From the NCBI GenBank assembly GCA_016401345.1, contig JAEACG010000003.1, positions 1 through 64,000 of the forward strand: 64,000 nt of DNA, read 5' to 3'. The position numbers and the translations under genes were made by a program. The notes under the pieces are model-generated. The model worked only from the letters and a program-made list of their open reading frames with translations, searched no databases and was not told the DNA's origin. How positions within the stretch are numbered: the stretch's first letter is position 1; each line of letters opens with the position of its first letter. Positions 26,325 to 35,340 of the stretch are shown here, piece after piece. This DNA is from Fictibacillus nanhaiensis (GTDB lineage: Bacteria; Bacillota; Bacilli; Bacillales; Fictibacillaceae).

Positions 26325-27103
26325 TTTGAATCATCCTTTTGTGTTTCATTTTCCTTAACGGGCTCAGTTTCTGGTTTTGTTTCACTCTGATTTCCTTCTA
26401 CATTCTCATCCGTCTGGTTTTCGTTTTGTTGATTTTCATAAGCTGTTTCAGCAGTCTCTTGTGAGGTGTTTTCTTCAGCCTCATGTGTAGTAGGTTCAAT
26501 AGGTTCCTCTAATTCCTGTCCTGTTGATGGTTGCTGTTCTGCTTCAGGCTCAGAACTGTTATGATCTTCTTTCTTTTCTTCCTCAGGCTTTGATTCAGAA
26601 CAGTTTACCTTCAGATCTTCACTCCAAAGTTCGCCTTGTCCCGGATGTCCATCACTTTGAAAAGCTTTAAATTTATAGGTGCCCTCTTTATCAGACATGT
26701 GTGGCAGAATTTCACTTTCCCCACTGTTTAACGCCTTAACTTCTCCTTCGCTTACCTTTAGTCCATTTTTCGGGTTTCCTGTTTCAGCCCACCATACTTC
26801 GTAACGGACAGGTCCGATCCTATTTCCGTCACCAGCATTCTTTATCGTAATATTAATAGATGTACAAAGAGCATCGCTTTTCGTTTCGTTTTCTTTTGTT
26901 ACAAATGTTAGGGAGCTTTTATCCCACCAAGTTCCTGCTTGGATCACTCCAGTTACACTTTCATTATCATTAAAGTAAGCACTTGTATAACCTGTAAGGT
27001 AGAGAATAGAGAACGTCATAGAATAAAAGATAAGTCCAAGTTTCATGCATAAGACATAAGACCAATTCTTGTTTCTGAATTTCCGAAGACGCTTAACTCT
27101 AAT
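26321..27103 (-). CDS. tapA: TapA-like fibre-assembly protein with apparent ATT start, operon B
   Basis: TapA/YqxM-type protein: hydrophobic signal, YTSAYFNDNESVTGVIQAGTWWD, two cysteines (DALCTSIN and KVNCSES) in the beta-domain, KAFQSDGHPGQGELWSEDLK and a long Glu/Gln-rich disordered tail. The first in-frame ATG (27046) has no ribosome site. Nineteen codons upstream an ATT at 27103 lies eight bases behind a perfect AAGGAGG. The added residues (RVKRLRKFRNKNWSYVLC after the initiator) supply the basic N-terminus that TapA has before its membrane segment. The start at ATT is therefore preferred but unproven. Confidence 0.82.
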   Translation of the reverse strand: MRVKRLRKFRNKNWSYVLCMKLGLIFYSMTFSILYLTGYTSAYFNDNESVTGVIQAGTWWDKSSLTFVTKENETKSDALCTSINITIKNAGDGNRIGPVRYEVWWAETGNPKNGLKVSEGEVKALNSGESEILPHMSDKEGTYKFKAFQSDGHPGQGELWSEDLKVNCSESKPEEEKKEDHNSSEPEAEQQPSTGQELEEPIEPTTHEAEENTSQETAETAYENQQNENQTDENVEGNQSETKPETEPVKENETQKDDSK

Positions 27104-27145
27104 TTCAAGTCCCTCCTTCAGCTTGCAAGATCAGAGATACTTTTC

Positions 27146-27161
27146 GTTCTTTTTAAAGAAC
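27146..27161. promoter_or_regulatory. SinR-type palindrome in the operon B leader
   Basis: GTTCTTTTTAAAGAAC: two exact SinR heptamers in inverted orientation, two bases apart, about 40 bases upstream of the tapA-like start. Confidence 0.75.
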
Positions 27162-27173
27162 ATTTATAACGTT

Positions 27174-27183
27174 ATTATAGAAC
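27174..27183 (-). promoter_or_regulatory. Operon B -10 box overlapped by a SinR-like half-site
   Basis: Minus-strand TATAAT (27174-27179) lies inside GTTCTATAAT, so a GTTCTAT half-site (27177-27183) overlaps the -10. The -35 is weak (TTTAAA-like). Another exact GTTCTTT is at 27224-27230. Confidence 0.55.
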
Positions 27184-27305
27184 GATTTTACTAGTTTAAA
27201 AACCTTCATTTATGGTAGAAATTGTTCTTTTTAACATACAAATGTACTATTTTTTAAAGTATTTCTTTGTTTTTCGTTAATTATCGTTTTATTTAAGAAT
27301 ACTTT

Positions 27306-27321
27306 GTTCTATTTAAAGAAC
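27306..27321. promoter_or_regulatory. Upstream SinR-type palindrome of operon B
   Basis: GTTCTATTTAAAGAAC repeats the two-base-spaced inverted geometry of 27146-27161 with one mismatch, 145 bases further upstream. Together with the half-sites between them it suggests cooperative or looping repression. Confidence 0.65.
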
Positions 27322-27377
27322 TTTATTCGTTATGTATTTCTTACACGTTTGATATCTATAACTCATTAAACAAACAC

Positions 27378-27425
27378 CAAAAAATCCCGAATAATGGACC
27401 ATTCACTCAGTCCATTATCGAGATT
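27378..27425 (-). terminator. Intrinsic terminator of the GDPD gene
   Basis: On the minus strand AATCTCGATAATGGAC pairs with GTCCATTATTCGGGATT and is followed by TTTTTT. It insulates fibre operon B from the glycerophosphodiester region. Confidence 0.9.
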
Positions 27426-27463
27426 CTTCAGATTAATGTATTCCGTCTACATTTTTGACTCTT

Positions 27464-29779
27464 TTATTTCACCGTTACCTCAATCGGTTCAGACACTAAA
27501 CTCCACTCTTCGCCTAACATTTCAAACGTATGCTCTACAAAGACTTGTGCGTTTCCTGGTGCGATGGCTTGAATCGTATTTCCTTCTACTCGGACAGCAC
27601 CCGTATTGTCTTTTACATAAAGCACCGTATCAATTCGTTCTCGGTTATCCAACCGATAACTGAGTTTTGCTTTAGCCCGTACAGTGTGAGTCTTTCCTGC
27701 TTTTATGTTCAATTTTTTCACAGGTGACTCTAAATACACTGGAGATTCTGATAGCCATTGTGAGTAATCGGTAATTGGGCCGATCAAGCCTTGCTTTAAT
27801 TTATCAACGAAAGGCTCTTCTGATCGGAACGTCCAATGCATGCTCATCACTCCGCGCTGGCGCATGTATGTGATGAATTCTTCGTAGACGGTTCCATAGC
27901 TAGCGTTTAATGTCACATCGTTCAATGTTCCGTAGTCTACCATCTTTTTGGCGTTCTTCACTTTCGCTTCGTATGAAGAAGGGACAGCTGCAGAGAACAA
28001 ATAGCCGATTGGCAGCTGAGGCGCGATCTCGTTCATCACCTGCATGCTGTCGAGATAAAAGCTTTGCATCACCACTTGATCCATCATTCCTTCAGCTTGA
28101 ATCTCATCGATTACTTGTTGTTCGATGTCATGATCTTTCAGCTCAACGAGTAAAACGATATCTTTTCTTTTAAACGCTTGAAGAAATTCTTTGAACGTTG
28201 GCACTTTTTCTCCTGCGTATTTAGGATCATATTTGATCCCTGCATCAAGTTCTCTGATTTCCGCGAGCGTCAGTTGATCCACAGCGCCGGTTCCGTTGGT
28301 TGTTCTATCTACGGTATTGTCATGCATGATAACAAGTTGTCCGTCTTTCGTTCGTTGCACATCTGTCTCGATCTGGTCGGCACCAAGATCAAATGCCATC
28401 TGGTAGCCTACCATTGTGTTTTCTGGTGCTAATGATGGAACACCACGGTGAGCCGAAACGATCGGTCGCTGAATAATCGTGTTTTCTGGATATTGCGTAA
28501 AAGCTTTTTCAGCGAGCGCTGGTTGGTTCGTCACAAGTCCATCCACCCCAAGATGAATCAGTTCATGCTGATCCGCTAACTTGTCGTCACTCACACCCCA
28601 AACCGATACCATGCGGTTGTGCAGGTAATAGACAACATCTGGCGATAGTTTTTTTTGAGGAAACAGAACCATCTTACTTTCACTGTCATGAACTTTATCT
28701 ACGATCTGCTGCAGCCCTCTTTCATTTAATGGACCACGCTCATAAACAAGTCCCCCGCGAATTTTTGGGTTCAGACTTTTAATGGCTTTAACAATCTCTG
28801 CGTCACTAGATATCACTTGAACGTCAGTCGTTTGCGTCTCATTCAATGCTTCAATTATGCTTTCTTCTATTCCAGCTTGTTCGATATGTAGGACTGGAAT
28901 CTTCTTGTTCTTCAGTTGATTCAGCTGGTCGATAAAACGTTTGCCATTCGCATAAAGGTTGCCATCCGTTCCCCGGTCCACTTTTAACACAGCAGAAGCC
29001 GTTGCATGCTGAAGGCTGGATACTTTTGTTCCTGAGATTAAAGTAGGAGGATTAATAATGTCGGTTGGCGCTTCGGTTGGAAGCAATGCACCTGAGTTTT
29101 CAATGGGTGGAAGCTCTCCAGTAAAAGATGTCAACTTAACGTTATCGTATTGTACAGTTGATCCTACAGCTTGAAACCCAACATCGCCATTCTGCCATTT
29201 GGATGCTCCTGCTGTGTCCACAACAAGCTCACCGTTAACAAATTGTTGTACACGATTCTTGCTTGCTATTACTTTTAGACGATAACTTTTGTTGTACTGG
29301 AAGTTCTCTTTATAAAAGTTGGTTTCTGTAACATTCCAAGCGTTCTTTTCTGTGCGTTCCGCAAATTCCATCCCGTTAAGAGCTGATGTCCCTCGTCTGA
29401 TTGCAAACTGATAATACGGGTAGTTCTCATTTTGCACACGATACATGATAGAAGCCCAGCGCGTGTCTTCAACCGCTGATACAAACGTCATGTCTGCTTC
29501 AAACACATAGTTTCCGTTGTTATCATCCGCTAGAGGGACGACGACTCTTGCAGGTCTATTCGTTGCAGCTGATTGCAGCACAAGCTTTCCATCTTGCACC
29601 TCTCCTGTTCCTTCAACCACTTTCCAGTCATTCGGCAATGTTCCGTTTTGAATACCATCAAAATTTTCACTTACGATAACATTATCATTCGCTGTTACCA
29701 TGCTTGTTCCTTGTGGAATCACTAGACTCAATGCCAAGGCAGACGTTACGACCAATTGACGCATGAAATGAGTTTTCAC
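27464..29779 (-). CDS. Secreted glycerophosphodiester phosphodiesterase with N-terminal lectin-like domain
   Basis: Extracellular enzyme releasing glycerol phosphate from glycerophosphodiesters or teichoic acid. After a signal peptide comes a concanavalin/laminin-G-like beta domain (about residues 25-210; FDGIQNGTLPNDWKVVEGTGEVQDG start), then a degenerate GDPD-like middle region. The catalytic GDPD domain from about residue 440 has SAHRGVPSLAPENTMVGYQMA, ETDVQRTKDGQLVIMHDNTVDRTTNG and LLVELKDH, followed by a small C-terminal beta domain. Of two GTG codons, the one at 29779 has workable spacing from GGAGG. About 771 residues. It is divergent from glpP and belongs functionally with the importer to its left. 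Confidence 0.92.
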   Translation of the reverse strand: MKTHFMRQLVVTSALALSLVIPQGTSMVTANDNVIVSENFDGIQNGTLPNDWKVVEGTGEVQDGKLVLQSAATNRPARVVVPLADDNNGNYVFEADMTFVSAVEDTRWASIMYRVQNENYPYYQFAIRRGTSALNGMEFAERTEKNAWNVTETNFYKENFQYNKSYRLKVIASKNRVQQFVNGELVVDTAGASKWQNGDVGFQAVGSTVQYDNVKLTSFTGELPPIENSGALLPTEAPTDIINPPTLISGTKVSSLQHATASAVLKVDRGTDGNLYANGKRFIDQLNQLKNKKIPVLHIEQAGIEESIIEALNETQTTDVQVISSDAEIVKAIKSLNPKIRGGLVYERGPLNERGLQQIVDKVHDSESKMVLFPQKKLSPDVVYYLHNRMVSVWGVSDDKLADQHELIHLGVDGLVTNQPALAEKAFTQYPENTIIQRPIVSAHRGVPSLAPENTMVGYQMAFDLGADQIETDVQRTKDGQLVIMHDNTVDRTTNGTGAVDQLTLAEIRELDAGIKYDPKYAGEKVPTFKEFLQAFKRKDIVLLVELKDHDIEQQVIDEIQAEGMMDQVVMQSFYLDSMQVMNEIAPQLPIGYLFSAAVPSSYEAKVKNAKKMVDYGTLNDVTLNASYGTVYEEFITYMRQRGVMSMHWTFRSEEPFVDKLKQGLIGPITDYSQWLSESPVYLESPVKKLNIKAGKTHTVRAKAKLSYRLDNRERIDTVLYVKDNTGAVRVEGNTIQAIAPGNAQVFVEHTFEMLGEEWSLVSEPIEVTVK

Positions 29780-29957
29780 GTTACTAAACACCCTCCTGAA
29801 ATAATAGTTTGTGAAACACTGAGCAAAAAGACCTAGTTCACCTCCTTAAAAGACTTTAAATAAGTCATGAGTACCGTGCATTTCTTCAAACATATGGTAA
29901 ACTCTTCATAGAGAAATAGTATAAATATTCAAAAAATGAATACGGGGTGAGAAGGAT

Positions 29958-30521
29958 ATGGAACTTGTTAATATGGTAGAATCACAGATTATCGCATCGA
30001 TTAAAGATCAGAAAGATATTGATAAAGCGATTAAAAGTTCAGCAAACATCGCTTTTCTTTTAACAGGGGACATCTCAACTGTTGAAAATTATATTAATCA
30101 GCTTCGTGAAGCAGGTATGTATATTTTCATTCATCTCGATTTTATGGAGGGCTTGTCCAATTCTAGAAGTGCCGTTAAATACATTGCAGACGTGTTAAAA
30201 CCAACCGGCATCATCACTACGAAAATCAACATGATCAAGTATGCGAAAGAAGAAGGACTGCTTACCATTCAACGGATTTTCTTAATTGATCGTGCTGCCA
30301 TACAAAAAGGCATTGAGATGGTCAAATCGTGCAAGCCGGATGCTGTAGAAGTGTTGCCTGGATTGATGCCGAAAGTGATCGACCAGCTGTCGCGCCAGCT
30401 CAAGCTTCCTCTTATTGTTGGCGGTTTGATTCAAGAGAAAGAGGATATTCTACTAGCCCTTGAAGCTGGAGCGCTCGCTGTGTCGTCAGGCGATCCTCGT
30501 ATGTGGAAATTCGATCTATAA
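29958..30521 (+). CDS. glpP: Glycerol-3-phosphate-responsive antiterminator
   Basis: GlpP-type RNA-binding antiterminator that, with glycerol-3-phosphate, prevents termination in glp leaders. 187 residues forming a TIM-barrel-like fold, with FLLTGDISTVENYINQLREAGMYIFIHLDFMEGLS, CKPDAVEVLPGLMPKVI and LPLIVGGLIQEKEDILLALEAGALAVSSGDPRMW, all characteristic. ATG behind GGGGTGAGAAGGAT. Its stop overlaps the convergent HAD gene by a few bases. No glpF, glpK or glpD is visible in the window; a candidate target leader lies at 35241-35340. Confidence 0.95.
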   Translation: MELVNMVESQIIASIKDQKDIDKAIKSSANIAFLLTGDISTVENYINQLREAGMYIFIHLDFMEGLSNSRSAVKYIADVLKPTGIITTKINMIKYAKEEGLLTIQRIFLIDRAAIQKGIEMVKSCKPDAVEVLPGLMPKVIDQLSRQLKLPLIVGGLIQEKEDILLALEAGALAVSSGDPRMWKFDL

Positions 30522-31292
30522 GTTTACTACTTCTTTAATACTACCAAGTACATAGGACGGCTTGTATAAAGATTTTGTTAACATTTCTTGATTTGTCACA
30601 CCTGTCATCACAAGGACAGACTGCAATCCATTCTCGATTCCCATTCGAATATCCGTTTCAAGCCGGTCACCGACCATATAGCACTGAGAAGGATCTAGTT
30701 TCAGAACTTGAGAGACTACGTATTCTGCCATCCATTTGGAAGGTTTTCCTGTGATTGACTCGATCCTCTGACCGGTCACACCTTCTAGGGCTCCGATCAT
30801 GGCACCACAGTCAGGAATCTCTCCACCAAGGACGGGACAGGTTCGGTCTGGATTCGTCGCAATAATCGTTGCTTTGTTAAGCCAAGCTTGAAAAGCTAGA
30901 TTGATTTTTTCATAGCTGAACTGACGATCCCAGCCAAGTACGACAAACTTAGCTTGCTTAGCGTCATACGTGATGGGGATGCCTTCGTCTTCTAGTTCTT
31001 CTAAAAGCGGCTGCTCTCCAATCACTAGTGCTGCTTCTCCAGTTTCTAATGCTTCTTTTAAATATTTTGCGGTAATGAAGTTTGAGTTGATCACTTCATC
31101 CAACTCTACTTCTATACCTAACTTTCGAAGTTTTTGTACATAATCCATGCGGGTTGATATCGATTTGTTCGTTAAATAAACGACCTTATCTCCCCGCTGT
31201 TTGAGGGCGGCAATTGCCTCTGCCGCTCCCTCAATCATCACTTCATCTAAATAAACCGTTCCATCCAAATCAAAAATAAACCCTCTAGTCAA
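30516..31292 (-). CDS. HAD-IIA family sugar/polyol phosphatase (NagD/AraL-like)
   Basis: Phosphatase of small phosphorylated metabolites. Motif I FIFDLDGTVYLD at the start, motif II LTNKS, the C2 cap, motif III near GKPSKW and motif IV MVGDRLETDIRMG. About 258 residues. The TTG at 31292 is preferred because GGAGG lies seven bases upstream; an ATG seven codons earlier has no ribosome site. The last gene of the ABC-importer transcript, which suggests dephosphorylation of an imported phosphorylated compound such as glycerol phosphate; this is inference. Confidence 0.9.
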   Translation of the reverse strand: MTRGFIFDLDGTVYLDEVMIEGAAEAIAALKQRGDKVVYLTNKSISTRMDYVQKLRKLGIEVELDEVINSNFITAKYLKEALETGEAALVIGEQPLLEELEDEGIPITYDAKQAKFVVLGWDRQFSYEKINLAFQAWLNKATIIATNPDRTCPVLGGEIPDCGAMIGALEGVTGQRIESITGKPSKWMAEYVVSQVLKLDPSQCYMVGDRLETDIRMGIENGLQSVLVMTGVTNQEMLTKSLYKPSYVLGSIKEVVNL

Positions 31293-31314
31293 TGTTCTTC
31301 CTCCACCATCCATC

Positions 31315-33015
31315 TTATAGTTGATTTTTCGAAATGCGGTTTGCTATAGCTTGTAAAATTAAAACAATGACGACAAGAACGACCGACATTGCCGCAGCTG
31401 TGTAATATTCACCGCGCAGAATGTTCTGGAATATAGCTAGACTCATTGGTGCCCAGTCTGCAGGGGCTAATAATATAGATATACTCGTTTCTTTAATAAC
31501 GGTGATAAAAACAAGAATGGACCCGGCCGCGATTCCTGGAAGCATCAATGGCCCTATAATCGTAATCGCCGCTGTTAACGGTGTTGCGCCTAAGTTAACC
31601 GCCGCTTCTTCAATATCTTGCTTGATTGCACGCATCGTACCCATCGTCGATCGAACCATGTACGGAAGTCTTCTGATCGTATAAGCGACAATCAACAGAA
31701 GTGCTGTTCCTGTCAGGTGAAGAGGTGCTGTGTTAAACGTTTGAATGAGTGCGATACCAAACGCGATACCTGGAACTACGAGTGGAATCGACGTCATAAA
31801 ATCAAGTTTGGAAGAGTTCTGCCTAACAACAAAATACGAAACAAAAGTCGCAATAATCACACTCAGGATTAATGCTCCAAGCGCAAGGACGATTGAATTC
31901 TGGATGTTGCCCATCGAGCTTGTGAAAATGGTCTGATAGTGTGATAGCGTGTATCCGTTCGGAAGTGGATTCTTTCCCCACGTTGTCGCAAGAGATTGAA
32001 GTACAATGGATAACATTGCAAGCACCGGAATGATGACAATGGCTAGAGAATAGACAGACAACGTGCGCGTTAATCCTTTTGCATCATTCAGCTTCTGTTG
32101 CTTCGGTTTTCCGGAAACAGATCCATAGTTCTTTCCTTTTGTAAAAAGATGCTGCAACCAGAAGAAGAAGGCCGCGACGATTACCATGATGACAGTCAGG
32201 ATTGCCGCACCACCCCAGTTGAAGAAACCTGCGATTTCACGGTATGCCTCAACAACGAGCAAGTTCAGATCTTTAGGAGCGAGAATAATCGGTGTCCCAA
32301 AATCAGAGAACGAAACGGTGAAGATTAAGAGTGCACTTGAAATCACACCCGGAATCGCTAATGGAAACGTCACAAATATGAACGTGAACCAATTTCTTGC
32401 ACCTAGGTTAAGAGAAGCTTCTTCCAGCGAGATGTCACTCACTTTAAACGCTGCCACCATCGGCCAAAGCGCATACGGAAAAAAGAAGAAAACTTGGACG
32501 AGCACGATTCCAGCCATGGAATACGGATCGAGCAGCATCCCTTCTCCGCCAAGAGAATTATAGATATACGTCACCCAGCCGGCGCGGCCGAACATGATGA
32601 TGATTGCATAGGCTGAGATAAACGTTGGAACGATTAGTGGAATCGTACATAGTGCCGCAATCGTCCTTTTGAACGGCATCGTCGTACGCGCAATACCATA
32701 AGCGATCGGTATACACATCACGATGACGATCAATGAGACGAGAATGGCGAGCTCTAAGCTATTTTGAACCGCTGAAAAGTATGTTTTGTTCGTAAAAATT
32801 TTCTCGTAGTTATCAAACGACGCTGAACTAAACTTTTCAATGGTCGATTGTAAGATGTTTGAATTGGTGATTGACCCGAGCAGATTGATAGGTTGACCTG
32901 TGAAGCTGACTAAGAATACCGAAACAAGAGGCAACAACAGAAAAACACCAAAGAAAAGATAGATTAATACTTTTACAAAGGTGAGTCCGTTAAAAGAACT
33001 GAGACGGTTCTTCAT
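31315..33015 (-). CDS. ABC importer permease, fused two-domain type
   Basis: 566-residue integral membrane protein made of two MetI-like permease domains, each with about six helices and an EAA loop (EEASLNLGARNWFTFIFVTFPLAIPG and EEAAVNLGATPLTAAITIIGPLMLPG). Such fused permeases occur in ferric-ion, thiamine, 2-aminoethylphosphonate and glycerophosphodiester-type importers. It overlaps the ATPase gene by four bases. Substrate cannot be read from sequence; the GDPD/GlpP context favours a glycerol-phosphate ester. Confidence 0.93.
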   Translation of the reverse strand: MKNRLSSFNGLTFVKVLIYLFFGVFLLLPLVSVFLVSFTGQPINLLGSITNSNILQSTIEKFSSASFDNYEKIFTNKTYFSAVQNSLELAILVSLIVIVMCIPIAYGIARTTMPFKRTIAALCTIPLIVPTFISAYAIIIMFGRAGWVTYIYNSLGGEGMLLDPYSMAGIVLVQVFFFFPYALWPMVAAFKVSDISLEEASLNLGARNWFTFIFVTFPLAIPGVISSALLIFTVSFSDFGTPIILAPKDLNLLVVEAYREIAGFFNWGGAAILTVIMVIVAAFFFWLQHLFTKGKNYGSVSGKPKQQKLNDAKGLTRTLSVYSLAIVIIPVLAMLSIVLQSLATTWGKNPLPNGYTLSHYQTIFTSSMGNIQNSIVLALGALILSVIIATFVSYFVVRQNSSKLDFMTSIPLVVPGIAFGIALIQTFNTAPLHLTGTALLLIVAYTIRRLPYMVRSTMGTMRAIKQDIEEAAVNLGATPLTAAITIIGPLMLPGIAAGSILVFITVIKETSISILLAPADWAPMSLAIFQNILRGEYYTAAAMSVVLVVIVLILQAIANRISKNQL

Positions 33016-34142
33016 ATTAACAACACCCTCTCAGGATCGATGGTTAACTGCACCCTCTCTCCTTCTGTTAAGATCGCCTCACCTGGAACAAACGTAGTAT
33101 CCACGACTAGCTGGTATTCTTCTACTTGAATGTCGTAGCGAACAATCGAACCAAGATAAGTGGAAACGAGTACCGTTCCTTCAATCATGTTGGTTAATTC
33201 GTCAGAACTGATCGTCCCCGGTTTGAACGCTTTAATGTTTTCAGGACGCACGATCACGTTCACTTCTTTTTGCTGTACATGATTTGTAGATTTAATCAGA
33301 AAGCCATGACCTTTTACGACTGAATAGCCATTCTCTTGACCGACAACCGTACCCTTTAAGACGTTTGATGTCCCGACAAAATTCGCGATAAACGGTGTAG
33401 AAGGTCTGCTATAGAGCTCAATCGGTGTTCCGATCTGCTTCACTTCTCCACTATCCATAACGGCAACTCTGTCCGCCATACTCATTGCTTCTTCCTGGTC
33501 ATGTGTTACAAAAATCGTTGTAATTCCAAGATCCTGTTGAATGCGGCGGATCGTGTTCCGCATCGAGTGACGAAGTTTTTGATCGAGGTTCGACAACGGT
33601 TCATCCATTAAAAGAACAGCTGGCTCCATGACAAGTGCTCTTGCCAGTGCCACACGCTGTTGCTGACCGCCAGACAGTTCACTTGTGAGGCGAGTTGCGT
33701 GCTTATCGAGTTCAACATATTGCAGGATTTCCATTACCTTTTGTTCGATCGGTTTCGGATACTTTCCTAATTTTCGGTTAAGCAGCCGTAAATAGATCGG
33801 AAGCTTAGCCGCCATATTGCTTGAGTTGAGTTGTTTAATGTTTAAGCTGTAGGCTACATTTTCAAATACGTTCATATGAGGGAATAGCGCATAGCTCTGG
33901 AACACCATCCCACAGTTTCGTTTGTTCGGAGGAATATGATTTACTTTTGTCTCCCCAATTTGAATAGATCCTGATGTTGGTTGTTCAAACCCTGCAATAC
34001 AACGCATCATTGTCGTTTTGCCGCAACCTGATGGTCCAAGAAGAGCGAAGAACTCGCCTTCTTGGATATCTAGGTTAACGTTCTTTAGAGCATGAACACC
34101 TGAAAACTCTTTTGATAGTTGTGAAACTTTGACTGAACCCAT
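33012..34142 (-). CDS. ABC importer ATP-binding protein with TOBE domain
   Basis: Walker A GPSGCGKTT near residue 38, signature LSGGQQQRVALARALV, Walker B VLLMDEPLSNLD and switch TIFVTHDQEEAMS. The C-terminal 110 residues form an OB-fold/TOBE_2 domain (FVGTSNVLKGTVVG, NVIVRPENIKAF). 376 residues, normal for the FbpC/PotA group. An insertion of about 25 residues (SSNMAAKLPIYLRLLNRKLGKYPKP) sits between Walker A and the signature, slightly unusual. Co-transcribed with the binding protein (22-base gap) and permease (4-base overlap). Confidence 0.95.
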   Translation of the reverse strand: MGSVKVSQLSKEFSGVHALKNVNLDIQEGEFFALLGPSGCGKTTMMRCIAGFEQPTSGSIQIGETKVNHIPPNKRNCGMVFQSYALFPHMNVFENVAYSLNIKQLNSSNMAAKLPIYLRLLNRKLGKYPKPIEQKVMEILQYVELDKHATRLTSELSGGQQQRVALARALVMEPAVLLMDEPLSNLDQKLRHSMRNTIRRIQQDLGITTIFVTHDQEEAMSMADRVAVMDSGEVKQIGTPIELYSRPSTPFIANFVGTSNVLKGTVVGQENGYSVVKGHGFLIKSTNHVQQKEVNVIVRPENIKAFKPGTISSDELTNMIEGTVLVSTYLGSIVRYDIQVEEYQLVVDTTFVPGEAILTEGERVQLTIDPERVLLI

Positions 34143-34164
34143 TCTCGACCACCCCTAATGTGTA

Positions 34165-35202
34165 TTACTGAAATTTCTCTTTCCACTCGTTTCTTACACG
34201 GTCATAGTTCTCATTCACCCAATCAATATCTAGATCTACGGCATGAGATTTTACTTTTTCAAGTGTAAGAGGTGTTTTGGATTCCACATCTGGATTGATC
34301 GGGATATGGTACCAGTTTGCTAGAATTTGTTGACCCTCTTTTGATAATAAGAAATCGATCAGCTTCTTACCGCCTTCAGGATTCGGTCCGCCTTCAACGA
34401 TAGACACTGGGTTAACTAGGATTGGCGTCTTATCCGGTACGACAAAGTCCACACTCTCTCCCTTTGCTTTCTGCTCGTAAGCCATGAAATCGAATCCTAC
34501 ACCAATGTGTGCTTCACCCATAGAAACAGCCTTTGTTGGAGCAGAGCCTGAATCTGGCATGGAGTTCGCTTGGTCTACTAACTTCTTGAAGTAGTCCCAG
34601 CCTTCCGCTTCACCGCGCTGCATCATTTGGTTCAACACCATAAGCGTTGCTGTACCAGATGCTGCTGGATTGGAGAATTGAATCTTCCCTTTCCATTTTG
34701 GATCGAGCAGGTCATCCCAAGTCTTTGGCGCTTCTTCCGCTTTTACAAGGTCCGTGTTATAAGCAAAACCGAGTACAAACACTTCAACACCAACATACTT
34801 CCCATCTTCATGCTTCACTTTAATTCCGTCTTCCACGGTATCCCAATCTTTTGCAAAGTCAGGAATGTATTTTCCGATAATCCCTTTGTCTACAGCCGCT
34901 TCAAACGGAAGGATTCCTCCCCCTCCATACCAAACATCACCTTGAGGATTATCTTTTTCCGCCATCATGCGGTTCACGAGTACATTCGTACCCGCGTACT
35001 GAACATTAACTGAGCCATCATGAAGCTCTTCAAATTTCTGCCCTAGTTCCTTCGTCATATCAGGCGTCTCAGGAGAGTAGAATGTAATTTCCCCTTTTCC
35101 ATCTCCTCCACCAGAATCTTGATCACCCGCACATGCCGTGAGTAAAAGAATACTCATCATCAAAAACACAGAAGTAAAAATTGAAAAAGACCTTTTCATC
35201 AT
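34165..35202 (-). CDS. ABC importer substrate-binding lipoprotein
   Basis: 345-residue extracellular solute-binding protein with lipobox LLLTACAGD (Cys near 24), class-F/iron-type periplasmic-binding fold: GEITFYSPETPDMTKELGQKFEE, VWYGGGGILPFEAAVDKG, TWDDLLDPKWKGKIQFSNP and a C-terminal DIDWVNENYDRVRNEWKEKF. This family includes Fe3+, phosphonate and glycerophosphodiester binders. First gene of the operon, behind a 130-nt leader with a terminator. One of two adjacent ATG codons is the start. Confidence 0.92.
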   Translation of the reverse strand: MMKRSFSIFTSVFLMMSILLLTACAGDQDSGGGDGKGEITFYSPETPDMTKELGQKFEELHDGSVNVQYAGTNVLVNRMMAEKDNPQGDVWYGGGGILPFEAAVDKGIIGKYIPDFAKDWDTVEDGIKVKHEDGKYVGVEVFVLGFAYNTDLVKAEEAPKTWDDLLDPKWKGKIQFSNPAASGTATLMVLNQMMQRGEAEGWDYFKKLVDQANSMPDSGSAPTKAVSMGEAHIGVGFDFMAYEQKAKGESVDFVVPDKTPILVNPVSIVEGGPNPEGGKKLIDFLLSKEGQQILANWYHIPINPDVESKTPLTLEKVKSHAVDLDIDWVNENYDRVRNEWKEKFQ

Positions 35203-35240
35203 TCAACCCCCTATAAGTGTATGATCGATTTTTCGGCAAA

Positions 35241-35307
35241 GAAAAAAGAGAAGAAACACCAATGTAAACCCTTTCAAAAGAAAGGATTACAAATTGGGTT
35301 TCTTCTC
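35241..35307 (-). terminator. Leader terminator, candidate GlpP-controlled attenuator
   Basis: Minus-strand arms GAGAAGAAACCCAAT and ATTGGTGTTTCTTCTC pair over 15 bases with an inner GTAATCCTTTC / GAAAGGGTTTAC stem, followed by six T residues. It lies in the leader, between promoter and binding-protein gene, so default transcription would stop before the operon. Confidence 0.88.
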
Positions 35308-35333
35308 ATGGTCTCTTCCCGTCCATATTCGAT
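35308..35333 (-). promoter_or_regulatory. Candidate GlpP recognition segment of the leader RNA
   Basis: Just 5' of the terminator the leader reads TATGGACGGGAAGAGACC. From memory, B. subtilis glp leaders carry a similar GACGGGAGAGAC-like element before their terminators. The identity is not verified here; position and the nearby glpP gene support it. Confidence 0.5.
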
Positions 35334-35340
35334 TACTATC

